DNA of 9,050 nucleotides from an uncultured Polaribacter sp. (GTDB lineage Bacteria > Bacteroidota > Bacteroidia > Flavobacteriales > Flavobacteriaceae), in NCBI GenBank assembly GCA_937936695.1, contig CALHCK010000171.1:1-9050 (forward strand). Direction: 5' to 3'. This document shows, one piece after another, positions 1-7,206 of this stretch (the stretch's first letter is position 1; the number at the start of each line of letters is the position of its first letter). The translations under genes were made by a program, and so were the position numbers. The notes below the pieces were generated by a model that worked only from the letters and a program-made list of their open reading frames with translations, ran no database searches and was not told the DNA's origin.

Positions 1-827
1 TTTAAGCTTGTCATAATTTCTGGAATTAAGAAAGCAAAAACAATTTGAAAAAATAAAACAGAAGTAGTTCTTACAATTTGATATTTGTTGTGTCTATATT
101 TAATGTACATTCTTGCACCCATTACTAACATAATAGTACAGTATAAGAAACCGTAAACAAACCATTGGCTTGCATTACCACCGCTTAAAAAGTTACTTAT
201 AGGGTCTAAAATATAAGTCCAGTTTACCACATAATCTGGCATAAAGTAAAGTACAAGGTAAAAAGATACTAAGTATACTAAAACTAACCAAGCAATAGCA
301 CCTCTGCTTGTTGCAGAATCTAAGTAAATACCATCGTTTTTAATACCAGGTTTCCCTAAAAGAACCAAGTTAGGTATTATAAACATTAGTGCACCAATAA
401 TACCTAAACCAAAGGTTAAAAACCATGCTAAGCCAGAGCTGTCTCTAGTAAAACCTTTACCTGCCTTTTTTGCTAAATTGTAGCTTAATGTATGAGATTT
501 TCCGAAGATTTTATATTGATATTGTTCTCCTTTTTTATCCCAATTTTTTTCTGCTTCGTATTTTGCAATTAAATTGTCATAATAATTATTAGAGGTTTCA
601 AAAGCGTTTCTAACACGACTAGAAAACTCGAAAATGTTTAAAGACTCGTTAGTAACAACTGCTTTTTGTAATTCTTCTTTTATAATTTCACTCTTATATC
701 CTTTTTCTTTTATATAAGTATCTAACTCAGGTTGCGTTAAACTAAAAGAACCTGTAAATATTGTTCCTGTAAAAATGGCCAATCCTATTAAAAAGATAAT
801 TAGACCAAGGGTTTTTATTGCTTTCAT
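1..827 (-). CDS. Membrane-bound 4Fe-4S (polyferredoxin-like) protein, N-terminal part; continues past the left edge
   Basis: The gene starts at ATG 827-825 and stays open to base 1, giving 275 residues of an incomplete protein. Visible are an N-terminal membrane segment (about residues 5-27), a soluble domain of about 100 mostly charged residues (about 31-130), then hydrophobic segments near 132-157, 178-196, 221-240 and 254-270. No cysteine cluster appears in this part; the only Cys is C230, inside a membrane segment. From memory of flavobacterial genomes, this N-terminal architecture next to an FAD oxidoreductase belongs to proteins annotated '4Fe-4S binding protein', whose ferredoxin cysteines lie in the C-terminal half, here outside the window. 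A role in moving electrons between the neighbouring flavoprotein and a membrane carrier is inferred. The start lies 5 nt after the stop of the upstream flavoprotein gene, so the two are almost certainly one transcript. If the missing half lacks Cys motifs, it is simply an uncharacterised multi-pass membrane protein. Confidence 0.72.
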   Translation of the reverse strand, partial: MKAIKTLGLIIFLIGLAIFTGTIFTGSFSLTQPELDTYIKEKGYKSEIIKEELQKAVVTNESLNIFEFSSRVRNAFETSNNYYDNLIAKYEAEKNWDKKGEQYQYKIFGKSHTLSYNLAKKAGKGFTRDSSGLAWFLTFGLGIIGALMFIIPNLVLLGKPGIKNDGIYLDSATSRGAIAWLVLVYLVSFYLVLYFMPDYVVNWTYILDPISNFLSGGNASQWFVYGFLYCTIMLVMGARMYIKYRHNKYQIVRTTSVLFFQIVFAFLIPEIMTSL

Positions 828-832
828 TTATT

Positions 833-2182
833 TTATGCTTTGCTAAAGATTCGTTTCCAACTTTTTTTTCTTAACGGTATGCTTGTATTATTTTCTTGAT
901 TGAATTTAGAAACAATTTCAGCTTCATGTAACTTGTAAAACTCAGGGTCAAAATTGGCATCGGCTAAATATTCTAAAACATGTTCTACAGATTTTTGTTC
1001 TGTTAACCATTTGTCAAAAATTTCGTGTCTCATTCTAATACCAAAAGTATTAATACCTAAAAATAGATGAGAATCTTTATCAAAAGAAATAGTAATACAT
1101 TTATAATCTTTAGGATGTCTCCATTGAAAATATTCGTGGTTTTCTTTTTTACCTCTGTTACTAAATACCCAACCGTAAGTTTGATATTCTATATCTAAAA
1201 ATTTAGCAGAATTAAACCAATGCCCAGGTTTATAAGCCGTTTTATTACCGCATATAGTTTGGGCAAGTGTTTCCCCCATCATTCTACCGGTATACCAAAC
1301 TGCTTCTATATTTCTACGCTGACCTATAGCTTCATGTTGTTCTGCACAATCTCCAATTGCATAAACACCTTCTACATTAGTTTCTAAAAAACGATTCACT
1401 AAAATACCACGTTTGGTTTCTATATTGCTGTTTTTTATAAAATCGATATTTGGAGCAACTCCAGCAGTTAAACCTACTACATCACAAAAAATTTCTTCAC
1501 CGGTTTCATCAATAATAATAGATTTTACTTTACCATTTTCATCGGCTTTTATTTCTCTTAGATTCTTACCTAATCTAAGGTCTATATGATGGTCTTTTAT
1601 ATGCTCGTTTATCATCTCAGATTCTTGGTCTGGTAAAACACCGTTCCAAAAGCTTTCTTCTCTCACCAAAAAAGTAACAGGAATTTTTCTACTTCTTAAC
1701 ATTTCTGCTAATTCTATACCTATTAATCCTCCACCAACAATTACAGCTCCTTTACAGGTTTTGTTATCTGGGGCATATTTTTCTAGTTTTTCTAAATCTT
1801 GTTTATGATACATGCCCATAACTCCATCTAAATCTTGCCCTGGCCAACCAAATTTATTAGGTTTAGAACCTGTAGCAAGTATTAGTTTATCATATGCAAG
1901 ATGCTCTCCATTAGAAAACTCTAAAGTTTTCTCTTCTGTATTTATATGATTAACCAAACCTTCTTTAAGTTCAATTTTGTTTTTTGTCCAAAACCAATCT
2001 TCATAAGGTTGTGTGTTTTCAAATTTCATATGTCCCATATATATATACATGAGAGCAGTTCTAGAGAAAAAATACTTTGTTTCTGCAGATACTATTGTTA
2101 TCTTCTTATCAGAATTTTTTCTAATATGTCGTGCAGCTGTAACGCCTGAGATTCCGTTACCAATTATTACGATGTGTTCCAT
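833..2182 (-). CDS. NAD(P)/FAD-dependent oxidoreductase (Pyr_redox_2 family, NirB/rubredoxin-reductase-like)
   Basis: This 449-aa cytoplasmic flavoprotein uses NAD(P)H and FAD to pass electrons to a partner that is not identified. Seen directly: the FAD dinucleotide-binding motif GNGISG at residues 8-13; an ATGSKPN motif at 103-109; the second, NAD(P)-binding motif GGGLIG at 150-155 followed by an acidic-rich helix; and the FAD-contacting block GVYAIGDCAE at 272-281. There is no CxxC redox disulfide, so it is not a thioredoxin-reductase or dihydrolipoamide-dehydrogenase type enzyme. The fold resembles the reductase domain of NirB, rubredoxin reductase and ferredoxin reductases. About 130 residues after the FAD block (320-449) form a C-terminal extension rich in aromatic and charged residues, presumably for dimerisation or partner docking. 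It is the first gene of a minus-strand pair with the iron-sulfur membrane protein 5 nt downstream, which is the likely electron partner. The ATG at 2182 places the FAD motif at the normal N-terminal position. Confidence 0.88.
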   Translation of the reverse strand: MEHIVIIGNGISGVTAARHIRKNSDKKITIVSAETKYFFSRTALMYIYMGHMKFENTQPYEDWFWTKNKIELKEGLVNHINTEEKTLEFSNGEHLAYDKLILATGSKPNKFGWPGQDLDGVMGMYHKQDLEKLEKYAPDNKTCKGAVIVGGGLIGIELAEMLRSRKIPVTFLVREESFWNGVLPDQESEMINEHIKDHHIDLRLGKNLREIKADENGKVKSIIIDETGEEIFCDVVGLTAGVAPNIDFIKNSNIETKRGILVNRFLETNVEGVYAIGDCAEQHEAIGQRRNIEAVWYTGRMMGETLAQTICGNKTAYKPGHWFNSAKFLDIEYQTYGWVFSNRGKKENHEYFQWRHPKDYKCITISFDKDSHLFLGINTFGIRMRHEIFDKWLTEQKSVEHVLEYLADANFDPEFYKLHEAEIVSKFNQENNTSIPLRKKSWKRIFSKA

Positions 2183-2214
2183 TAGTTTATTGATTATGCA
2201 AGTTATGTCGACTA

Positions 2215-2244
2215 TAAATATAAGAACTTAAAACTTTGATGTAA
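2215..2244 (-). promoter_or_regulatory. Candidate promoter for the flavoprotein/iron-sulfur pair
   Basis: Read on the minus strand, a TATATTTA box (2222-2215) matches seven of eight positions of the Bacteroidota -7 consensus TAnnTTTG. It is preceded after 19 nt by TTA (2244-2242), close to the -33 TTG element. Transcription would start near 2208, about 25 nt before the ATG at 2182. This rests on consensus matching in AT-rich DNA, so it is only suggestive. Confidence 0.3.
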
Positions 2245-2250
2245 TTTAGA

Positions 2251-2283
2251 TTTGTTTTAAATAATTAAAAATTAAAAACTTTG
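2251..2283 (+). promoter_or_regulatory. Candidate promoter for the outer-membrane protein / glycosidase genes
   Basis: TTTG at 2251-2254 is followed after 21 nt by AAACTTTG at 2276-2283. This matches the Bacteroidota arrangement TTG-N17-23-TAnnTTTG except for A in place of the first T of the -7 box. A start near 2290 would leave an A-rich leader of about 75 nt before the ATG at 2366. A second copy of AAACTTTG lies at 2231-2238 but has no suitable upstream TTG. A lone TAGATTTG at 2247-2254 also fits the -7 consensus and is an alternative. The 183-nt divergent region 2183-2365 holds nothing else I can recognise. Confidence 0.33.
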
Positions 2284-2365
2284 TAAGTACTTTAAAAAAG
2301 CACAGACTTAGGTTGTAATTAAATCATAAAAAAGTTAAAAAAAACATAAATTAAAAAACTAAAAA

Positions 2366-3337
2366 ATGAAAAAATCAATTTTAAAAATAACAATAGCCGC
2401 AGCATTATTATTCGGTTTTAAAGGGCATGCACAAAGTAATATTCAAACGTTTACTCCTTCTAAATTATTAAATAAAGGACAATGGGATATTAAGTTTTTT
2501 AATAATTTGTATACAGAAACTGAGGATTTATTTGGGGAAAATGAAACTAAAAGAACGAAACCTAGAGAGACTTTTTTTACCTCTACCTTAGAAATTTTTA
2601 CAGGGATTTCTGATAATAACAGGTTAAATGTGGGGGTTATATTAGAGTCTAGATCTAATGCTATTAATGGTAAAAAAGCTACTTCTGTTTTTAATTTTAG
2701 TGACGATGTTAGCTCTAGAGATGGTTTAACTTCTATTGCGCCTGCTTTGAAATGGCAACCTATTGACGGTGTAGGTAATTTTTCTATCCAAAGTGCTTTT
2801 CATATTCCTTTAATTGATCAAGAAACAGATAAAGGGCTTAAAGAAATACAAATAGGACCTGATGGTGAACCAGTACTTGACGCAAATGGTAACCCTGTTA
2901 TCAATACTGTTAATTCACCTGTTTTCTTAGATCAAAACGGATTTACATTTCAAAATAGGTTTTTTTATGATTATACATTACCTAGCGGAAATTGGCAATT
3001 ATTTACAGAGTTAAATACAGAATATCATTTTGGAGATAAGTCAGTTGAAGATAGTAATGGAAATAGAATTGAAGGGAGTTTTGCAAACAATACTTTTGTT
3101 TTATCTCCTGGGGTTTTTATGAGTTATTTTCCAAGTGATAAATCTACAATTTTAGGTTTTGTACAACACACTCAACGTTTTGGAGACTTTAAACAAGATT
3201 TTACATCTTTGGGTTTTGGGGGTAAATATCAATTAACCAAAGTTTTAAACTTAGAGGCTTTATACAGTAAATTTGTTAGAGGAAACGCAACAGGTTTGGG
3301 AGAAAGTTTTAACATCGGTTTAAGAGCTTTATTCTAG
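2366..3337 (+). CDS. Predicted outer-membrane beta-barrel protein of unknown function
   Basis: This 323-aa secreted protein has a clear signal peptide: MKK, then a hydrophobic run at residues 8-18, with likely cleavage after the AQ at 22-23. The mature part alternates short hydrophobic/aromatic strands with polar Gly/Asn/Asp-rich turns (for example around 40-50, 68-95, 195-225, 243-270 and 280-300). It ends in strand-like NIGLRALF with a terminal phenylalanine, a typical outer-membrane barrel C-terminal signature. Residues 163-185 form an unusual turn-rich segment with two related Asp-Gly / Asn-Gly-Asn-Pro motifs, probably an extracellular loop. I cannot assign a named family; a porin-like 'transporter' barrel is the nearest class. 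The glycosidase gene begins 27 nt downstream and is probably co-transcribed, so a role in sugar or surface physiology is possible but only inferred from position. Confidence 0.72.
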   Translation: MKKSILKITIAAALLFGFKGHAQSNIQTFTPSKLLNKGQWDIKFFNNLYTETEDLFGENETKRTKPRETFFTSTLEIFTGISDNNRLNVGVILESRSNAINGKKATSVFNFSDDVSSRDGLTSIAPALKWQPIDGVGNFSIQSAFHIPLIDQETDKGLKEIQIGPDGEPVLDANGNPVINTVNSPVFLDQNGFTFQNRFFYDYTLPSGNWQLFTELNTEYHFGDKSVEDSNGNRIEGSFANNTFVLSPGVFMSYFPSDKSTILGFVQHTQRFGDFKQDFTSLGFGGKYQLTKVLNLEALYSKFVRGNATGLGESFNIGLRALF

Positions 3338-3364
3338 GAAAAAGTTTTATTTTTATGGAGATTT

Positions 3365-4366
3365 ATGAAAAAAAATAAACTCCTAGTATTAGTATTGTTA
3401 TTTTTTCAAATAGCATGTAATAGTCAAACAAAAAAAATAAACGGAATAAGTTTTGTAGCTTCTAGAGAACCTATTAATACAAAACACATACTACCTATAA
3501 AAAAGGCACAAGGCAATTATATTGCTTTGATGCCTTTTGGTTTTATTAGAAACCTATCGTCTCCTAAAATAAATTACAATACACAACACCAATGGTTTGG
3601 AGAAACCAAAAAAGGACTACAACAATATGCAAGTGTCTTTAAAAAAGAACATTTAAATATTATGGTAAAGCCACAAATTTGGGTTTGGCAAGGAGCTTAT
3701 ACTGGTAATATAGAAATGAATTCTGAAGATGAATGGAGAATATTAGAAGATTCATACACCAAATTTATTTTAGAATATGCGCAAACAGCAGAAGAATTAA
3801 ATGCAACTATTTTTTGTATTGGTACAGAATTAGAAAAATTTGTTTTGCAAAGACCAAGATATTGGCAACAATTAATAAAAAAGATAAAAAAAATATACAG
3901 TGGTAAGTTAACATACGCAGCCAATTGGGACGAATTTAAAAGAGTTCCTTTTTGGAAATCTCTTGATTATATTGGTATAGATGCTTATTTTCCGTTGAGT
4001 GATAAAAAAACACCCACTATAAAAGATTTAATTAGAGGTTGGCAACCTCATAAAAAAGAAATAGAAAAAGTTTATCATCAACATAAAAAAGAAGTTTTAT
4101 TTACAGAGTTTGGTTACAGAAGTATTGACTTTAATGCCAAAAAACCTTGGAACTTTAATACAACAGGCAAAGTAAATTTACAAGCTCAGGTAAATGGTTT
4201 AAAAGCAATACATAATCAGTTTTGGAGAGAAGATTGGTTTGCAGGTGGTTTTTTATGGAAATGGTTTTACAATCATCCTAATTCTGGCGGAGTAAATAAT
4301 ACAATGTTTACACCACAAAATAAGCCTGCCGAAGAAATAATAAAAAATTTATACCAGGCTAAATAA
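3365..4366 (+). CDS. GH113-like glycoside hydrolase lipoprotein
   Basis: This 333-aa protein has a lipoprotein signal: KK, a Leu/Val/Phe-rich stretch at 6-16, and a lipobox IAC with the lipidated Cys at residue 18. The residues after the Cys (NSQTKK) are not acidic, so it lacks the surface-export signal of flavobacterial lipoproteins and probably faces the periplasm. The rest reads as a single TIM barrel: KPQIWVWQG at 102-110, GTELE with the presumed acid/base Glu155, the DYIGIDAYFP strand near 200-210, TEFGYRS with the presumed nucleophile Glu248, and a GGFLWKW block near the C-terminus. This pattern and length fit the GH113 beta-mannanase family (clan GH-A, retaining mechanism). Substrate is not shown; mannan or manno-oligosaccharide is the family precedent. 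No SusC/SusD, regulator or other glycosidase is present in the window, so it is not part of a visible polysaccharide utilisation locus. It follows the beta-barrel gene after 27 nt, with a GGAG just before the ATG. Confidence 0.8.
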   Translation: MKKNKLLVLVLLFFQIACNSQTKKINGISFVASREPINTKHILPIKKAQGNYIALMPFGFIRNLSSPKINYNTQHQWFGETKKGLQQYASVFKKEHLNIMVKPQIWVWQGAYTGNIEMNSEDEWRILEDSYTKFILEYAQTAEELNATIFCIGTELEKFVLQRPRYWQQLIKKIKKIYSGKLTYAANWDEFKRVPFWKSLDYIGIDAYFPLSDKKTPTIKDLIRGWQPHKKEIEKVYHQHKKEVLFTEFGYRSIDFNAKKPWNFNTTGKVNLQAQVNGLKAIHNQFWREDWFAGGFLWKWFYNHPNSGGVNNTMFTPQNKPAEEIIKNLYQAK

Positions 4367-4403
4367 AATATGTTAAAATTAAGGTAGTATCCGTATTATC
4401 ATA

Positions 4404-4411
4404 TATTTTTG
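4404..4411 (+). promoter_or_regulatory. Candidate -7 box for the lipoprotein/Omp85 pair
   Basis: TATTTTTG at 4404-4411 is an exact match to the Bacteroidota -7 consensus TAnnTTTG. It lies 34 nt before the ATG at 4446, in the 79-nt gap after the glycosidase. No convincing TTG is found 17-23 nt upstream, so the promoter would be one-sided. It suggests the lipoprotein/Omp85 pair can be transcribed separately from the upstream genes. Confidence 0.33.
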
Positions 4412-4445
4412 TGTAGTTAGCCTGAATTTTAAAATAAAATCGTCA

Positions 4446-5864
4446 ATGTTTACAAAAAGATTTCTACAAATAGTTATTGTTTTATCAATTGTAATTTCAT
4501 GTACAAGTGATAACGATATTACTGTGCCTAGAAATTTAGAGGAGTATTTAGAAGTTAATACTTTAAATACGAACACAGATGTTATTGCTTGTGCAGGAAA
4601 CGCTGATGAAAATACAGATTTGGTGTACATTTATTATTTTCCACCTAAAGAAGCAGAAGATGTAAGGTACTACGAAGCGGATAGTTTAAATGTAGACATT
4701 ACTGATCTTTCTAAATTTAGAAGAAGAAACTTATCTAGTGAGTCTGTTTTTGGAGGTAAGTTAAAACGTTTTTCTAGAACAGGAGAAGCAGAAAGTTGGT
4801 GTTTGGTTACCTATCTTTTAAATGATCAATTGGTTACTTCTAATCCTATTCGTTTAAAAAATAAAACAAATCCAACACAGTGGACAAAAGAAACTGCCAT
4901 TAATTACAAAACTGTTACTGAGCCAAATTTTAATTGGAAAGATTTAAAAATAGACGACAGCGTTATTTATTTTCAAGCCTTTACAGAAATAGAAGAAAAT
5001 AGTTTTATATCAGGAACTTATACAGAAGAAACTTTTTACCAGTATAATGATACTTCTAATGTAATTTTAGACATTAATGAAGGTACAGTACCTGAGAGTT
5101 TAGAAGAGGAAAAAGAATACCTTTTTACAATGTTAGGGGTTAGCGAAGATAATTGGATAAATATAGTGGATGAAAGAAATTTTATACCTGGCAATTTACA
5201 GCGTTATTTAAACGAAAACGCGTCAAAAGAAAAAAAAGAAGCTTTTGCGTTTGGTGCTAGTGCAAATGTAGAAAATCCTGAGTTAACTTACCTTTATTAC
5301 TTACCACTAGCAGGTGCTTCTGATTTAAGATATTATGAAACAGACGCGATTAATGTAGATGAGAATAATTTTGAAAATTATAGAAGACAAAATTTAACTG
5401 ACGAAGCCGTTTTTGGAGGGAGATTTAGAAGATATTTAAGAGCAGGCAGTAAAAGAGAATCATGGTCTATTGTTACTTATGTAATAGAAGGAGTTTTGTA
5501 TCAATCTAAACCCGTGAAAATTAAAATTGAAAGCAAACCTACAGAATGGATTTTAAGAGATGATGGAGTAGCAATAAGTTATCCACAAACGTTAAGACCT
5601 GTATTTACTTGGGCAGATGGTAAAATAAATGAAAACAGTCAATATTTAAAAGTACTTTCAGATCAATCTAATACATTTATAACAGGTGTTTTTACAGAGC
5701 AAAAATCGTTTACTTACTATAACGAAGCTACTATAACATCTAAAATACACACAGTAAAACCACCTGCTTTAATTTTTGATGATCAGTATAAAATTTTTAT
5801 AGCAGGTTTAAGTACAGATAATTGGGCAAATTTATTAATAGAAAGAACATTTAAAGCTCAATAA
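4446..5864 (+). CDS. Outer-membrane lipoprotein made of two tandem copies of a ~220-aa unit, function unknown
   Basis: This 472-aa protein starts with a lipoprotein signal (hydrophobic 7-17, ISC with the lipidated Cys19). The Cys is followed by TSDND, an acidic tail like the lipoprotein export signals that send lipoproteins to the cell surface in Flavobacteriia. The mature protein is an internal duplication. Residues about 30-247 and 250-470 align throughout: NLEEYL with NLQRYL, DVRYYEAD with DLRYYETD, ESVFGGKLKRF with EAVFGGRFRRY, ESWCLVTY with ESWSIVTY, PTQW with PTEW, SFISGTYTE with TFITGVFTE, and SEDNWINIVDERNF with STDNWANLLIERTF. I do not recognise the unit or any catalytic motif; a binding or scaffold role is more likely than an enzyme. 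Its stop codon overlaps the start of the downstream Omp85-type gene by one base, so the two are translationally coupled and probably act together at the outer membrane. Confidence 0.75.
   Translation: MFTKRFLQIVIVLSIVISCTSDNDITVPRNLEEYLEVNTLNTNTDVIACAGNADENTDLVYIYYFPPKEAEDVRYYEADSLNVDITDLSKFRRRNLSSESVFGGKLKRFSRTGEAESWCLVTYLLNDQLVTSNPIRLKNKTNPTQWTKETAINYKTVTEPNFNWKDLKIDDSVIYFQAFTEIEENSFISGTYTEETFYQYNDTSNVILDINEGTVPESLEEEKEYLFTMLGVSEDNWINIVDERNFIPGNLQRYLNENASKEKKEAFAFGASANVENPELTYLYYLPLAGASDLRYYETDAINVDENNFENYRRQNLTDEAVFGGRFRRYLRAGSKRESWSIVTYVIEGVLYQSKPVKIKIESKPTEWILRDDGVAISYPQTLRPVFTWADGKINENSQYLKVLSDQSNTFITGVFTEQKSFTYYNEATITSKIHTVKPPALIFDDQYKIFIAGLSTDNWANLLIERTFKAQ
4533..5186 (+). repeat. First copy of the duplicated lipoprotein unit
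   Basis: This codes for residues about 30-247 of the lipoprotein. Key shared positions with the second copy are the YIYY strand, a RYYE motif, FGG followed by a basic/aromatic strand, ESW before a VTY strand, and a DNW motif close to the end. The copies are similar in protein but clearly diverged in DNA, so the duplication is old. Confidence 0.8.
5193..5861 (+). repeat. Second copy of the duplicated lipoprotein unit
   Basis: This codes for residues about 250-472. It matches the first copy in order and spacing over essentially its whole length, beginning with NLQRYL and ending with the DNW...ER.F block. Lengths are nearly equal (about 218 and 221 residues), so the protein is two complete units rather than one unit plus a fragment. 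Confidence 0.8.
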
Positions 5865-7135
5865 TGAAATATAGGGGTATTCTAGTAATTCTTTTTTTTA
5901 CCATATTTAGTACTTTTTCTCAAACAAAAATAGTTAATAATATAGAGTTAAAGGGGATTAAAAAATTAAAGGAGTCTTTTTTAAGAAGTATATTACATAC
6001 AAAAACAGGACAGACTTTAGATTATAGCCTTATAGAAGATGATATTGTTCTTTTAAAAAGAATGCCTGCAGTTAGTCATGCATACTACAAGGTAAAAGCA
6101 ATTGAAAAAGAGAAATATAATGTTGTTTTTTATATTGAAGAGAATCATACGTTGTTACCTGATGTAAATTTTTGGACAACTACTAACGAGCAATTTGCTT
6201 ATAAAGTAGGTTTGTATGATTATAATTTTTTAGGAAGAAATATTGTTTTTGGTGGATTTTACCAAAACAATGGTTTTGATTCCTATGGTTTTAATTTTAA
6301 AGCACCTAATTTATTTTCAGAAAAGTGGGGGGCTGCATTAACTGTACAAAACTGGAAAAGTAAAGAGCCTATATTTTTTGGGAATTTGTCTGCTAACTAT
6401 CTATATAATAATGTCTCTTTTGAAGCATTGGGGCTTCATCAAATAAATTTAAAAAACGAAATTAACTTTGGAGTAAATGTATTTACAGAAAAATACGAAT
6501 ATATCTCAGGAGATACAGATCCTACAGTTCCTTTAAATTTAGAGTTAGATAAAGTATTATTTAAATTTGTGTACAACTATAATAATTTAAAATATTTTTA
6601 TCAGTACATCAGTGGTTTTAAAAGTAAATTATATGCACAGTTTGTAACCTCTAATAATGAATTTCAAAAAGATTTTTTTATTGTTTGGAATGATTTTTTC
6701 TACTACAAAAGAATCAAGAAAAAAGGAGATTGGGCAAACAGACTTCGTTTAGGTTTATCTTCTAATGAGAATTCTCCTTTTGCTCCTTTTTCTTTAGATA
6801 ATAACGTTAATATTAGAGGAGTAGGTATTTTAGTAGATAGAGGTACTGGTGTTGCGGTGTTAAATTCTGAATATCAACATACTATTTACGATAAAAAATG
6901 GTTGGCTATAGAAACCAATGTATTTGTAGATATTGGTTCTTGGCGAGATCCGGGAGGGGAGTTAACAGACTTTTTAAAAAGAGAAAAAGTTAGAGCCTAT
7001 TCTGGTATTGGTTTACGATTTATGAGCAAAAAAATATACAATGCTACTTTTAGAATAGATTATGGTTTTAGAGTTTTAGATGAAAGAAATCAATCTAGAG
7101 GAGGTTTTGTTTTTGGACTAGGGCAGTATTTTTAA
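5864..7135 (+). CDS. Compact Omp85-superfamily outer-membrane protein with one POTRA domain
   Basis: This 423-aa protein has a signal peptide (hydrophobic 5-18, cleavage near FSQ at 18-20). One POTRA-like domain covers about residues 21-98: an IVNNIELKG strand, a helix, a KTGQTLDYSLIEDD segment, LLKRMPAV and a YNVVFYIEEN strand. A barrel of about 320 residues follows. Within it NIRG at 316-319 matches the Omp85 (V/I)RG lid-lock motif, with DRG shortly after, and the chain ends in GLGQYF with the terminal Phe expected of barrel insertion. BamA has five POTRA domains and is about twice this length, and TamA has three, so this is neither. It is closer to the short one-POTRA homologues, or an FhaC-like transporter lacking one POTRA. 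Its ATG shares a base with the stop of the duplicated lipoprotein gene, which may be its partner or substrate. The transport role is inferred from family only. Confidence 0.75.
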   Translation: MKYRGILVILFFTIFSTFSQTKIVNNIELKGIKKLKESFLRSILHTKTGQTLDYSLIEDDIVLLKRMPAVSHAYYKVKAIEKEKYNVVFYIEENHTLLPDVNFWTTTNEQFAYKVGLYDYNFLGRNIVFGGFYQNNGFDSYGFNFKAPNLFSEKWGAALTVQNWKSKEPIFFGNLSANYLYNNVSFEALGLHQINLKNEINFGVNVFTEKYEYISGDTDPTVPLNLELDKVLFKFVYNYNNLKYFYQYISGFKSKLYAQFVTSNNEFQKDFFIVWNDFFYYKRIKKKGDWANRLRLGLSSNENSPFAPFSLDNNVNIRGVGILVDRGTGVAVLNSEYQHTIYDKKWLAIETNVFVDIGSWRDPGGELTDFLKREKVRAYSGIGLRFMSKKIYNATFRIDYGFRVLDERNQSRGGFVFGLGQYF

Positions 7136-7178
7136 TCTAAATTTAATACGATATTTCTTTTTCTTTTACAGAAAAGTT

Positions 7179-7186
7179 TAGTTTTG
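7179..7186 (+). promoter_or_regulatory. Candidate -7 box for the metallophosphoesterase gene
   Basis: TAGTTTTG at 7179-7186 matches TAnnTTTG exactly and lies 20 nt before the ATG at 7207. No good -33 TTG is seen upstream, and the implied leader would be only about 14 nt. The 71-nt gap also holds an 8-nt inverted repeat (7153-7160 with 7192-7199) that brackets this box. Confidence 0.27.
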
Positions 7187-7206
7187 CTCTTAAAGAAATT
7201 AAAAAC

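Noticed and set aside
1946..2231. Two overlapping plus-strand open frames opposite the flavoprotein start
   Set aside because: They lie antisense to a strongly supported FAD-binding N-terminus and their translations have no gene-like composition.
2231..2283. Repeated AAACTTTG boxes in the divergent region as regulator-binding sites
   Set aside because: Only two copies 45 nt apart, and one is better explained as a promoter -7 element.
3697..3924. 75-codon minus-strand frame inside the glycosidase gene
   Set aside because: It is the shadow of a TIM-barrel coding region that contains the catalytic Glu155.
4379..4630. 83-codon minus-strand frame over the lipoprotein start
   Set aside because: It overlaps the signal peptide and first repeat of the lipoprotein, and has no recognisable motif.
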